Of a DNA stretch of 49,165 bases, positions 9,737 to 18,147 are shown piece by piece (the stretch's first letter is position 1; the number at the start of each line of letters is the position of its first letter). The notes beneath the pieces were generated by a model. It ran no database searches. It saw only the letters and a list, made by a program, of their open reading frames with translations, and was not told the origin of the DNA. The position numbers were made by a program, and so were the translations under genes. The stretch is from contig NZ_VJZC01000018.1 in NCBI RefSeq assembly GCF_009377185.1, forward strand, positions 1 to 49,165, in the 5' to 3' direction. Source of the DNA: Streptomyces spongiae. Lineage in GTDB: Bacteria > Actinomycetota > Actinomycetes > Streptomycetales > Streptomycetaceae.

Positions 9737-10026
9737 CCCAGATGGTCCGCGTGTACGCCCCAGGGAACCGGCCGGCCTCGCGAGCGGCTTCCGCACATCC
9801 CGCCCGGGATAGCCGAGGACCTACAGCGCCCAGCCATCGGACCGTTTCGGCTCTCGACGGGAACGCGCCGACAACCCCGCCGCGGACGCCCCGCACGCCC
9901 TGGCCGGGCATCCGACGCCGGCCGGGCATCCGACGGCAAGACGTTGGGACCGGACACCGCCAGGCACGGCCCCCGGCGCGGGGGCCTGTAACACCGGCAC
10001 CCGCACGGCGGACGACCTCGCCCTGG
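9737..10026. other. Spacer between two divergent operator copies, no gene found
   Basis: About 290 bp of GC-rich DNA lie between the inverted element at 9703 and the element at 10027. It contains tandem-like short repeats (CCGGGCATCCGACGCCGGCC, then GGGCATCCGACGGCAAG near 9905-9943). No start codon with a ribosome site leads into a protein-like frame. Confidence 0.4.
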
Positions 10027-10066
10027 GAACACTGTTGACACCATTGGTTCACGGCTGCTTCACTCC
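10027..10066 (+). promoter_or_regulatory. Operator/promoter element, copy 4 (TTGACACCATTGGTTCAC)
   Basis: GAACACTGTTGACACCATTGG followed by TTCACGGCTGCTTCACTCCC stands directly in front of the damaged second HAD-like gene. TTGACA is at 10035-10040 and the ATG at 10071, again 36 bp apart. The match to copy 1 extends through the whole 40 bp and on into the coding sequence, so this promoter was duplicated together with its gene. Confidence 0.62.
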
Positions 10067-10070
10067 CGCT

Positions 10071-10612
10071 ATGCAGCAGGCAGAAGCAGACACGGCGGAA
10101 CGCCCGGTGCTGGGCCTGGACGTCGACGGAGTACTGGTGTTCACGGAACCCGTCGGCACCCCTGCGACGGAGCATCACGTCACTGCCTGGGAGCGGCGGG
10201 AACGGAACATCTCCGCACCCGTCACCGCACCGGCGATCATCGAGCTACCGGCCCGCGACTTGGAGATCGTGCGGGTCAGCGCCTGGGGGCACAACGCCCA
10301 CACCGCACTGCACGAAGCCCTGGAACTGCCTGCCACCCCCTGGCGGTCCCTGCCCGTGCAGTTCGACAAGGCGCGCGCCCTGGCCGCCAACGCCGGCGAC
10401 CGCCCGTGGATGCCGATCGACGACGGCGGACGCGAGGCCGCGGAGGCCGCAGGCGTGTAGCCGCCGTTCTCATGACCGGAAGGAACGTGCGGTACCTGCG
10501 ACACGGATCGTCGAGGGCGAGGTCGAGCACCGCGACAGCATCCTCACCGGCGCCGGGAGAGCCCCTGGGAAGACCGGGCTGACCTGCGTGAGCCGGGCAG
10601 CCGGACAAGGAA
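10071..10612 (+). pseudogene. Collapsed copy of the Rieske operon: HAD-like gene fused to reductase tail
   Basis: The first 118 codons (RPVLGLDVDGVLVFTEPVG, SAWGHNAHTALHEALELP, GDRPWM) are a clear paralogue of the gene at 4924. Around 10425 the frame switches into GREAAEAAGV, followed by an amber stop at 10458-10460. The next bases (ccgccgttctcatgaccgga, then ggtacctgcgacac, cgcgacagcatcctcacc, gtgagccg) match the last part of the reductase gene (7425-7590), where EAVEAAGVWPPSS is encoded. The Rieske gene and most of the reductase are absent. TGG has become TAG, and the ferredoxin part has lost cysteine codons and its frame. The HAD part alone (129 residues) may still be translated. Confidence 0.7.
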
Positions 10613-10650
10613 GGCGTACGACATGGAGTTATGCAGCCCGACGAAAACGA

Positions 10651-10686
10651 GAACAGTGTTGACACCACCGGTGACACCACTAGGCT
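10651..10686 (+). promoter_or_regulatory. Operator/promoter element, copy 5, TetR promoter
   Basis: GAACAGTGTTGACACCACCG followed by GTGACACCACTAGGCT. TTGACA at 10659-10664 and TAGGCT at 10681-10686 are separated by 16 bp, and the ATG at 10695 follows TAGGCT by 8 bp. This is a good vegetative promoter with a leaderless transcript. TGACACCA occurs twice, spaced by CCGG, and also forms the partial dyad TGACACCA-C-CGGTGACA. The repressor bound here would cover the whole core promoter, which fits autoregulation by the TetR protein encoded next. Confidence 0.68.
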
Positions 10687-10694
10687 TTCCCGTT

Positions 10695-11390
10695 ATGAAG
10701 ACACTTGGGGAATCAGGAGCACAGCGCGCCCGCGGCACGACCCGTTTGGACCGCGAGCACGTCCTCGACGTCGCGGAACGCATCGCGGCCACCGAGGGCA
10801 CCGCAGGACTGACCATGCGCAGGCTCGGGTCAGAACTGGGCATGAACCACACGGCGGTCTACCGGCATTTCCGGGACAAGGACGAACTGCTGGAGCAGGT
10901 CGCCGACCGTCTGCTGGATCGGCGCGCCGAGGCGGCACCGGGCACCGATTGGCGGGAGACTCTCCGGAGCCAGCTGCGCCACGCGGTCGGACGGTTCGAT
11001 GTACACCCGGATCTCGCCCGGTTGGTGGCTCTCAGGCCCTACACGACGGACACTCTCGCCGCGCACATGGAACGGGCGCTGGTGACCCTCCAGGAAGTCG
11101 GCCTGACGCTCGAACAGGCAGCCCGCGTCTACCAGCTCACCGAGAACTTCGTAGTCGGGTTCGGTCTGTACACCTCCCTCCTGCGCCACGCAGCAGAAGA
11201 GGGACGCGTACCCGGCCGCGGCGCCGAACGGCGCGCGCTGGGCGCACTGCACCCCGACCGGTTCCCGAACGTGGTCGCGGCGGCACCCACGCTGCTTGAG
11301 GACGACGACAGGCTCTTCGACCTGGCCATCGAGGTCGTGCTTGACACCGTCGAGCGCATGGCTGAAAGACAGCAGAAAACGGAACGTTAA
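10695..11390 (+). CDS. TetR-family regulator, proposed controller of the Rieske/ABC regulon
   Basis: 231 residues. The N-terminal helix-turn-helix covers about residues 18-65 (EHVLDVAERIAATEGTAGLT, then MRRLGSELGMNHTAVYRHFR, DKDELL); the remainder is helical and resembles TetR_C-type ligand domains (VHPDLARLVALRP, YQLTENFVVGFGLYTS). The start is the ATG at 10695, which sits 36 bp from TTGACA and has no ribosome site, consistent with leaderless translation. It is followed after 28 bp by the ABC binding protein and so probably heads that operon. The repeated operators at 4880, 7672, 9703, 10027 and 10651 are its most likely targets (inference). Confidence 0.82.
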   Translation: MKTLGESGAQRARGTTRLDREHVLDVAERIAATEGTAGLTMRRLGSELGMNHTAVYRHFRDKDELLEQVADRLLDRRAEAAPGTDWRETLRSQLRHAVGRFDVHPDLARLVALRPYTTDTLAAHMERALVTLQEVGLTLEQAARVYQLTENFVVGFGLYTSLLRHAAEEGRVPGRGAERRALGALHPDRFPNVVAAAPTLLEDDDRLFDLAIEVVLDTVERMAERQQKTER

Positions 11391-11418
11391 TCACCGAATC
11401 TCCGGAAGGAGCGGGTCC

Positions 11419-13050
11419 ATGGTGCGAGTCAGGACGAAGTTGCTGGGAGTAGCCGTGGTGGCGGCGGTGGGAGCCGCGGCCTGCGGCTCCCCGCCTCCGA
11501 CCAAGGGCCAACATCAGACGGCCACTCTGTCGGCCACCACCGCGGTACCGGTCGGCGACACGGGCCCGCTCACCTGGGGTCTCTACCGCGCCACGAGTTC
11601 GCTGGACCCACTCACCGCCATCGACATCCCCGAGTCTTCCGTCATCGACTCGCTGTGCGAAAGCCTGCTGCTGCAGAAGCCGGACTTCGCACTCGCCCCG
11701 GGGCTGGCCGAATCGGCCGAGTACACCGACCCCCGGACCCTGGTGCTCAAACTGCGCCCGGATGTGCGGTTCTGGGACGGGACGCTGCTGACGCCCGCCG
11801 ATGTCGTCTTCAGCCTCCAGCGCGCCCGCGACCCGAAAGCCGGCGGCTACTACTCCACCGTCTTCGAGCGGGTCGCCTCGATCAAGGCGACCGGCCCGCA
11901 CGAAGTCGAGCTGAAGTTGTCCGAGCCCGACTACTGGCTGCGTGGTGAGCTGTCCACGATGGCCGGAACAATCGTCCAGAAGAACGACACCGAGCGAAAG
12001 GGCAAGAAGTTCGGCACCCCGTCCGGCGGTGTCATGTGCACGGGCCCGTTCCGGCTGAAGTCCTGGAAGGCGGGCGGAGAGACCGTCATCGAGCGCAACT
12101 CCACGTACTGGAATCCCGACCAGCGGGCCAAGACACCGAGGATCACGTTCAAGCCCGTCGAATCCTCCTCTGCCCAGACCGCCGCACTGCGCACCGGCGA
12201 CCTGGACGGCTACTACAGCCCGACTCTGTCGAGCTACGAGCAACTCAAGAAGAACGCCCGCCTCACCGTGGCCACCGGCCCCGCCCTCGCTACCGACGCA
12301 CTGGCGATCACCAACCTGCAGGGGCCGCTGGGGGACGTCCGCGTGCGTCGCGCCCTGTCGCTCGCCATCGACCGGTCGGCCTACAGTCAGGCCGTGTACC
12401 ACGACCAAGTGGCCACGCCCCGGACCTCGACGAACCCCGGCACCTGGGCCTATGGCACATCCGTCTTCGCGGAAACCTCCGGCAAGGCGTCGCCGCTCGA
12501 CCGCGACCTCGACCAGGCGAAGAAACTCGTCCGACAGGCTGGTGCCGAGGGCAGGACTCTCGTCATGGCAGTCGTGCCCGCCCTGTCCAGCATCAACACA
12601 CTGTCGACGGTCGTGTCGGAGGCGGCTCGGGCTCTGGGCCTTAAGATTGAATTCAAGACGTTCTCTCCGGACGTGTTCGGCACTCTGTTCGTCGACCCCA
12701 AGGCGCGCGAGGGCATCGACCTGCTCCCCACTCTCAACGGCCCTTACCACGGCGATCCGGCACCCTATCTGGCGACGTACACGTTGCCGGGCGGCGGCCA
12801 GAACTTCTCCGGCTGGCAGGACGCCAAGGTGACACGATTGCTCACCGCGGCCAGGGAGACCGCCGGTGACGACAACCGGGCCAAGCTCGTGGCCGAGGCC
12901 GACCAGCTCATCACGAAGGAGCTGCCTTGGATTCCCATCGCGCACCCGTACTCGGTTGTGTACATGTCCAAGAAGATCACCGGGGCTCCGGCCTCGTCCG
13001 TGTTCGGTAACGGGCCCTGGGCGAACATGATCGGCGCGGCGCGGAAATGA
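11419..13050 (+). CDS. ABC importer substrate-binding lipoprotein, family 5 (peptide/nickel type)
   Basis: 543 residues. A basic N-terminus, a hydrophobic stretch and a cysteine in VGAAACGSPPP form a lipoprotein signal peptide, so the mature protein should be anchored outside the membrane. The fold is that of DppA/OppA-type proteins: TWGLYRATSSLDPLTAID, LKLRPDVRFWDGTLLTPADV with VVFSLQRARDP, DVRVRRALSLAIDRSAYSQA and a C-terminal WIPIAHPYSVVYMSKK. The ATG at 11419 has GGAAGGAG at 7 nt. The stop overlaps the amidase start (ATGA). The ligand is unknown, but the neighbouring amidase and amidohydrolase suggest an amide-containing compound rather than a plain peptide. Confidence 0.87.
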   Translation: MVRVRTKLLGVAVVAAVGAAACGSPPPTKGQHQTATLSATTAVPVGDTGPLTWGLYRATSSLDPLTAIDIPESSVIDSLCESLLLQKPDFALAPGLAESAEYTDPRTLVLKLRPDVRFWDGTLLTPADVVFSLQRARDPKAGGYYSTVFERVASIKATGPHEVELKLSEPDYWLRGELSTMAGTIVQKNDTERKGKKFGTPSGGVMCTGPFRLKSWKAGGETVIERNSTYWNPDQRAKTPRITFKPVESSSAQTAALRTGDLDGYYSPTLSSYEQLKKNARLTVATGPALATDALAITNLQGPLGDVRVRRALSLAIDRSAYSQAVYHDQVATPRTSTNPGTWAYGTSVFAETSGKASPLDRDLDQAKKLVRQAGAEGRTLVMAVVPALSSINTLSTVVSEAARALGLKIEFKTFSPDVFGTLFVDPKAREGIDLLPTLNGPYHGDPAPYLATYTLPGGGQNFSGWQDAKVTRLLTAARETAGDDNRAKLVAEADQLITKELPWIPIAHPYSVVYMSKKITGAPASSVFGNGPWANMIGAARK

Positions 13051-14483
13051 ACGAACTCGCCTACCTTTCGGCGGCGGAGGCCCTACGCCTTTTCCGGTCA
13101 CGGGAACTGTCCCCGGTGGAACTGCTCACTGCTGTCATCGAGCGTGCCGAGCAGGTCGAGCCGACCGTCAACGCACTGTGCCACACCCTCTACGAGCCAG
13201 CACTGGATCAAGCTCGCCAGGCCGAGGCGCGCTACGCCGGCCGGGGCCCCGCGCCACGCCCTCTGGAGGGCATCCCCCTGGCCGTGAAGGAGGAGGAACC
13301 CATCGCTGGCCAACCGTGCACCCAGGGCTCCCTCCTCCTCAAGGACGAGATCGCCGACCACACCTCCTGTCTGGCCCGGCGCATCCTCGACTCCGGCGCC
13401 ATCATGCACGCCCGCACCACCGTCCCCGAGTTCTCGGCCGCCGCGATCACCCGGTCGAAGCTGTGGGGGACGACCCGCAACCCCTGGAACCCCGACTACG
13501 CCGTGGGCGGCTCCTCGGGAGGCTCCGGCGCGGCGCTCGCGGCCGGGACCACGACCCTGGCCAGCGGTTCCGACATCGCCGGATCCATCCGCATCCCGGC
13601 CTCGTTCAACGGCGTCGTGGGCTACAAGCCGCCCTACGGCCGCGTGCCCGTGGACCCGCCATTCAACCACGACACCTATCTGCACAACGGCCCGATGGCC
13701 CGTACCGTCGCCGACGCCGCCCTGCTCCAGAACGTGATCGCCGGACCGGACCCCTCGGACATCGCCTCACTGTCCCCCCGGCTGGAACTGCCGGACCGGT
13801 TCGGCACGGCCGAGGGCCTGCGGGTGGCCGTCTCGGTGGACCTCGGCGGGTGGACCGTCGACCCGGAGATCAGGAAGAACACGCTCGACGTGGCCGACGC
13901 GCTGCGGTCGGCCGGGGCCGTGGTCGAGGAGGTGGACCTGTCCCTGCCGCGCGAGCAGGTGAACCGGGCCGCGTCGATCCACTACGGCCTGACCATCGGC
14001 TTCCTGGAGGAGCTGATCGCCGGCCGGCCCGACGACACGTCGCCGTATCTGGCCGCCGTGGTGGAGCGCATCAGACGGCAGAGCCGGGGCGGCGACATCG
14101 CGGAGAAGTACGCCCTTGAGTCGGAGCTCTACGCACCGGTCGCCGGCGTTCTGCGCTCCTTCGACGTCCTGCTGTGCCCGACCGTGGCCACCACCGGTCT
14201 GTCGGCCGACGAGGACTACGCGGGCGACGTGCCGATCGAGGTCGACGGAGAGGTGTTCTGGGACCCGATCGACACGGTGCTGACCCTGCCGTTCAACGTC
14301 CTCGGCCGCTGCCCGGTGCTCGCGGTGCCGTCCGGGTTCGCCGCCAACGGCGTTCCTACCGGTGTGCAGTTGGTGGGCGCGCCGTACGACGACGAGATCG
14401 TCTTCCGGGCGGGCGCCGCCCTGGAGAGCGTCCGGCCCTGGTTCGCCCCGGACGGACGACGTCCGGAAGGAACAGGGTCGTGA
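13047..14483 (+). CDS. Amidase (amidase-signature family)
   Basis: 478 residues. It has the Ser-cis-Ser-Lys triad of the amidase-signature enzymes: K81 in GIPLAVKEEEP, the glycine/serine loop GGSSGGSG at about 154-161, and the nucleophile S180 in GSDIAGSIRIPASFNG. GTTRNPWNPDYAVGGSSGG upstream and FNVLGRCPVLAVPSG near the end are also typical. It hydrolyses a carboxamide to acid and ammonia or amine in the cytoplasm. ATGA overlaps with the upstream binding-protein gene and GTGA with the downstream permease show tight coupling within an importer operon, which is an unusual place for an amidase and argues that it acts on the imported compound. Confidence 0.88.
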   Translation: MNELAYLSAAEALRLFRSRELSPVELLTAVIERAEQVEPTVNALCHTLYEPALDQARQAEARYAGRGPAPRPLEGIPLAVKEEEPIAGQPCTQGSLLLKDEIADHTSCLARRILDSGAIMHARTTVPEFSAAAITRSKLWGTTRNPWNPDYAVGGSSGGSGAALAAGTTTLASGSDIAGSIRIPASFNGVVGYKPPYGRVPVDPPFNHDTYLHNGPMARTVADAALLQNVIAGPDPSDIASLSPRLELPDRFGTAEGLRVAVSVDLGGWTVDPEIRKNTLDVADALRSAGAVVEEVDLSLPREQVNRAASIHYGLTIGFLEELIAGRPDDTSPYLAAVVERIRRQSRGGDIAEKYALESELYAPVAGVLRSFDVLLCPTVATTGLSADEDYAGDVPIEVDGEVFWDPIDTVLTLPFNVLGRCPVLAVPSGFAANGVPTGVQLVGAPYDDEIVFRAGAALESVRPWFAPDGRRPEGTGS

Positions 14484-15484
14484 CCGCCGTCGCCGTGCGT
14501 CCGGCCGGGCATCGGTCCGGGCGGGCGACGGGCGTGGCGCGCTTCGTCGCCCGGCGCCTGGTCATGCTCGTCGCGACGCTCTTCACCTCCAGCTTCGTGA
14601 TCTTCGGGGCGCTCTACCTCGCTCCGGGCGACGCGGTCTCGACGCTCTCCGGCTCCCGGACGCTGTCGCCGCAGGCCGTGGCCGCGCTGCGCGAGCAGTA
14701 CCACCTCGACGACCCGTTCCTGGCGCGGTACTTCCAGTGGCTGGGCGACACTCTGCTGCACGGTGATCTCGGCACCTCGATCACCTACCGCGAGGACGTG
14801 TCGTCGGTCATCGCCGCCCGGATGGGGGTGACATTCCAGCTGGTGCTGTACGCCGCGCTGATCATCGTGGTGGTCGGGGTCGGACTCGGCCTGCTGTCCG
14901 GTCTGCGAGGCGGGGTCGTGGACACATCGATCCTCGTGGTCACCACGGTGTTCGCGGCAGTGCCCTCGTTCGTGGCGGCCACCGTCCTGCTGTCGGCGTT
15001 CGCCGTGGGTCTCGGCTGGTTCCCCGCCGTCGGCACCGGTGAGGGTCTCGCCGGGACCCTGTGGCACCTCACCCTTCCCGCGGTGGCACTGGCGCTCGCA
15101 TCCCTCGCGATCGTCTCGCGGATCACCCGTGTGGCGGTGCGGACGGAGCTGGGCCGGGAACACGTACAGACCGCTATCAGCCGAGGGATCCCCTATCCGG
15201 CCCTCGTGCGCCGACACGTTCTGCGCAACGCGTCGATCCCGGTGACCACCGTGGTCGGCATCACGATCGCCTCCCTGTTCGGCATGTCGGCGGTGGTGGA
15301 GCAGACCTTCGGCCTCGGCGGCCTCGGCTCCGCACTCGTGGAAGCCTCTCTGGCCCGTGACGTGGCGGTCGTGCAGGGGGTCGCCCTGGTCTTCGTCACC
15401 GCGTTCGTCGTCGTCAACACGCTGGTGGACGTGGCGTACGCCGTGCTCGATCCGCGAGTCAAGGCAGGGAGCCGAGCGTCATGA
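14480..15484 (+). CDS. ABC importer permease, DppB-like
   Basis: 334 residues. After a 20-residue N-terminal extension it follows the DppB/OppB plan: the first helix with RRLVMLVATLFTSSFVIFGAL, then YLAPGDAV, the EQYHLDDPFLARYFQWLGDT loop, and the binding-protein-dependent transport loop TRVAVRTELGREHVQTAISRG with IPYPALVRRHVLRNASIPV. About six membrane segments are expected. The GTG at 14480 overlaps the amidase stop (GTGA); the next gene overlaps by ATGA. It should form a heterodimeric channel with the following permease. Confidence 0.87.
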   Translation: MTAVAVRPAGHRSGRATGVARFVARRLVMLVATLFTSSFVIFGALYLAPGDAVSTLSGSRTLSPQAVAALREQYHLDDPFLARYFQWLGDTLLHGDLGTSITYREDVSSVIAARMGVTFQLVLYAALIIVVVGVGLGLLSGLRGGVVDTSILVVTTVFAAVPSFVAATVLLSAFAVGLGWFPAVGTGEGLAGTLWHLTLPAVALALASLAIVSRITRVAVRTELGREHVQTAISRGIPYPALVRRHVLRNASIPVTTVVGITIASLFGMSAVVEQTFGLGGLGSALVEASLARDVAVVQGVALVFVTAFVVVNTLVDVAYAVLDPRVKAGSRAS

Positions 15485-16338
15485 CCATCGCAGCCTCCGT
15501 TCTCGACGGCGTACGAACCCGGCGTCGGCGCGTGGCGGGCAACACCGTCGTCGTCTGGGTCTGCGCGGCCATCGTCGGGCTCGCCCTCCTGCTCGCCGTC
15601 TTCGGACCGGCGCTGGCGCCCCACGACCCGGACGCGGCGGACCTGACCTACGCCAACGTCGGCCCCGTCGCCGGACACCCGCTGGGCTTCGACAGCCAGG
15701 GGCGCGACCTGCTGAGCCGGCTGCTGGCAGGTGCCAGGACCTCGATGGCCGGTCCGGCCCTGGTCGTCGTCCTGGCGATGGCGGGCGGCACCGTCCTCGC
15801 CGTCGTGTCGGCGTGGGCCGGCCGCTGGATCGACGCCACCCTCTCGGCCGTCATGGACGTCCTGTTCGCGTTCCCGGCGGTCCTGCTGGCCGTGCTCGCC
15901 GCCGCCGTGTTCGGCCCCGGCCTCACCGCGCCCACCCTTGTCCTCGCGCTCGCCTACACCCCGTATGTCGCCCGGGTACTGCGCGGCGCCGCACTGCGCG
16001 AGCGGGCCCAGCCCTACATCGCCGCCTGCGAGGTCCAGGGCCTGTCCGCGTTCACGATCTGCCTGCGGCACCTGGTCCCCAACATCGCGCCGATGATGGC
16101 CGCGCAGGGCACCCTGCTGTTCGGCTACGCGATGGTCGACTTCGCCGCCATCTCCTTCATGGGGCTCGGGGTGCAGCCGCCGACGTCGGACTGGGGCGTG
16201 ATGGTGTCCACCGGCCAGCCCGGCGTACTTCAGGGCTATCCCGCCGAGTCACTGACCGCGGGCCTGTGCATCGTCGTGGTCGTGGTCGCGGTGAACCTGC
16301 TGGGAGAGCGTCTGTCACAGAGGAGCGAGGGACGATGA
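15481..16338 (+). CDS. ABC importer permease, DppC-like
   Basis: 285 residues. The N-terminal helix is followed by LAPHDPDAADL and GHPLGFDSQGRDLLSRLLAG, the hallmark of DppC/NikC-type permeases. The coupling loop for the ATPases is around RERAQPYIAACEVQGLSAF with TICLRHLVPNIAP. DFAAISFMGLGVQPPTSDWG near the end is also characteristic. Start and stop each overlap the adjacent genes by ATGA, placing it in the middle of the translationally coupled importer operon. Confidence 0.87.
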   Translation: MTIAASVLDGVRTRRRRVAGNTVVVWVCAAIVGLALLLAVFGPALAPHDPDAADLTYANVGPVAGHPLGFDSQGRDLLSRLLAGARTSMAGPALVVVLAMAGGTVLAVVSAWAGRWIDATLSAVMDVLFAFPAVLLAVLAAAVFGPGLTAPTLVLALAYTPYVARVLRGAALRERAQPYIAACEVQGLSAFTICLRHLVPNIAPMMAAQGTLLFGYAMVDFAAISFMGLGVQPPTSDWGVMVSTGQPGVLQGYPAESLTAGLCIVVVVVAVNLLGERLSQRSEGR

Positions 16339-17333
16339 CCGTACCGGTACTGGAAGTGGACCGACTGGTCGTCGACGTGCTCGTCGAGGGCGAGCCGCGC
16401 ACCGTGCTCCACGAGGTCTCCCTGTCCCTCGGCGAGGGCGAGGCGCTGGGCCTCGTCGGCGAGTCAGGTTCGGGAAAGTCGATGACGGCGCGGGCCGTGG
16501 CACGGCTCCTCCCGCCGGGCGCGCGCACCAGCGGCACCATCCGCTACGGCGGCCACGACGTGCGGACCCTGAAGGGGGGTGCGCTGCGGGACTACCGCGG
16601 CGACGTGGCCCTCGTCTTCCAGGATCCGCGTGCACACGTCAATCCGGTGCGCCGGATCGGCGACTTCATGACCGAGGCCCTGCGGACCCTGCACGGCGTG
16701 GACAAGCACACCGCCGCCAAGCGGGCCGCGGCGGCGCTGGCCGACGTGGGCATCGCGGACGGCGAACGCCGCCTGGAGCAGTATCCGCACGAACTCTCCG
16801 GCGGTCTGCTGCAACGGGTGGTGATCGCGACGATGCTGCTCACCGAACCGAAGCTGCTGCTGGCCGACGAGCCCACCACCGCACTGGACGTGACCACCCA
16901 GGCGGAGGTGATGGCCATCCTCGACGAACTCCGCCAGGAGCGCGGCATGGCCCTGCTCTTCATCACCCACGACCTCGACCTGGCCGGCGCCGTCTGCGAC
17001 CGGACGGCGGTCATGTACGCCGGTCAGATCGTCGAGACCAGGGAGAGCGCCAAGCTGCACGAGGATCCCCTGCATCCGTACACCGCCGCGCTGGTGACGG
17101 CGCGTCCGGCCGTCGACCGGGCGGTGGACCGGCTCGCGGCGATCCCCGGACGGTCGGTCAGCGCGTTCGAGGCCCCGGACGGCTGCCCCTTCGCACCGCG
17201 CTGCCCCCACGCCGTCGACGCATGTCACCAGGAACGTCCACCCGCCGAGTACGTGGACGGCGGGCTGGTCCGCTGCATCCGCGCCGACGAGCTGCGCGGA
17301 CGGCTCGCCGAGGAGGTCGCCTTCCATGACTGA
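16335..17333 (+). CDS. ABC importer ATPase, DppD-like
   Basis: 332 residues. Walker A is GESGSGKS (about residues 42-49), the signature is LSGGLLQRVVIA, Walker B LLLADEPTTALDV, and the switch histidine lies in LLFITHDLDLAGAV. The C-terminal DGCPFAPRCPHAVDACHQER is the cysteine-bearing extension of oligopeptide ATPases. LLQRVVIA instead of the more usual MRQRVMIA is a small deviation. It overlaps its neighbours on both sides (ATGA upstream, 8 bp downstream). Confidence 0.87.
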   Translation: MTVPVLEVDRLVVDVLVEGEPRTVLHEVSLSLGEGEALGLVGESGSGKSMTARAVARLLPPGARTSGTIRYGGHDVRTLKGGALRDYRGDVALVFQDPRAHVNPVRRIGDFMTEALRTLHGVDKHTAAKRAAAALADVGIADGERRLEQYPHELSGGLLQRVVIATMLLTEPKLLLADEPTTALDVTTQAEVMAILDELRQERGMALLFITHDLDLAGAVCDRTAVMYAGQIVETRESAKLHEDPLHPYTAALVTARPAVDRAVDRLAAIPGRSVSAFEAPDGCPFAPRCPHAVDACHQERPPAEYVDGGLVRCIRADELRGRLAEEVAFHD

Positions 17334-18147
17334 GGAACCGGTACTGCGGGTCACCGGGCTGCGCCGGGAGTTCGGCGGAGTCGTCGCCGTCGACGGCGTC
17401 GACTTCGAGATCCCCCGCGGCGGCTCGCTCGCCATCGTCGGCGAGTCAGGCTCCGGCAAGAGCACCGTGGCCAACATGGTCGTCGGGCTGTGCGCCCCGA
17501 CCGCCGGCACGATCACCGCCTGCGGCAGGGACCGCAGCAGGCCGGCCAGGTCGGCGAAGGAACGCAGGCTGCGCGGGCGCGAGGTACAGATCGTGTTCCA
17601 GGACCCCTACGCGTCCCTGGACCCCAGGCACTGCGCCGAGCAGACCCTCGACGAGGTGCTGCGCCTGCACCGCGCCGACGACGGCAAGCAGCAGCGGCAG
17701 GCCCGGGTCGCCGAGCTCGGCGACCTGGTGGGCCTCGACGCCCGCCAGATGCGCGCCCGTCCCCGCGCGCTGTCGGGCGGCCAGCGGCAGCGCATCGCCA
17801 TCGCCCGTGCGCTGGCCGCCGAGCCCGAGGTGATCATTCTCGACGAGTCGGTGGCCGCCCTGGACGTCCTGGTGCAGGCCCAGGTCCTCAACCTGCTCGC
17901 CGACATCCGCGAGCGCACCGGCGTCTCCTACCTGCTGATCAGCCATGACCTCGGCGTCGTCCGGCAGATCACCGACGAGACGGTCGTGATGCGCCGGGGC
18001 AGGATCATCGAGCGCGGCCCCACCGCGGACGTCCTCGCCCACCCCCGGCAGCCCTACACCCAAGTGCTGCGGGACAGCGTGCCGCACGCCGGCTGGAAGC
18101 CGACGCGCGCCCTGCGCGCCCTGACCGAAGGAGCACAGCCTTCATGA
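17326..18147 (+). CDS. ABC importer ATPase, DppF-like
   Basis: 273 residues. Walker A is GESGSGKST, signature LSGGQRQRIAIARAL, Walker B VIILDESVAALDVLVQA and the switch SHDLGVVRQI. It is shorter than many DppF proteins because it has no cysteine-bearing C-terminal extension; the first ATPase of the pair has it. The ATG at 17326 lies 8 bp inside the preceding gene and the stop overlaps the amidohydrolase start. Together with the preceding four genes it forms a complete peptide/opine/nickel-class importer. Confidence 0.87.
   Translation: MTEEPVLRVTGLRREFGGVVAVDGVDFEIPRGGSLAIVGESGSGKSTVANMVVGLCAPTAGTITACGRDRSRPARSAKERRLRGREVQIVFQDPYASLDPRHCAEQTLDEVLRLHRADDGKQQRQARVAELGDLVGLDARQMRARPRALSGGQRQRIAIARALAAEPEVIILDESVAALDVLVQAQVLNLLADIRERTGVSYLLISHDLGVVRQITDETVVMRRGRIIERGPTADVLAHPRQPYTQVLRDSVPHAGWKPTRALRALTEGAQPS

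Noticed and set aside
11137..13101. 654-codon minus-strand frame
   Set aside because: Antisense to the TetR and binding-protein genes; repetitive GRGR/VG composition.
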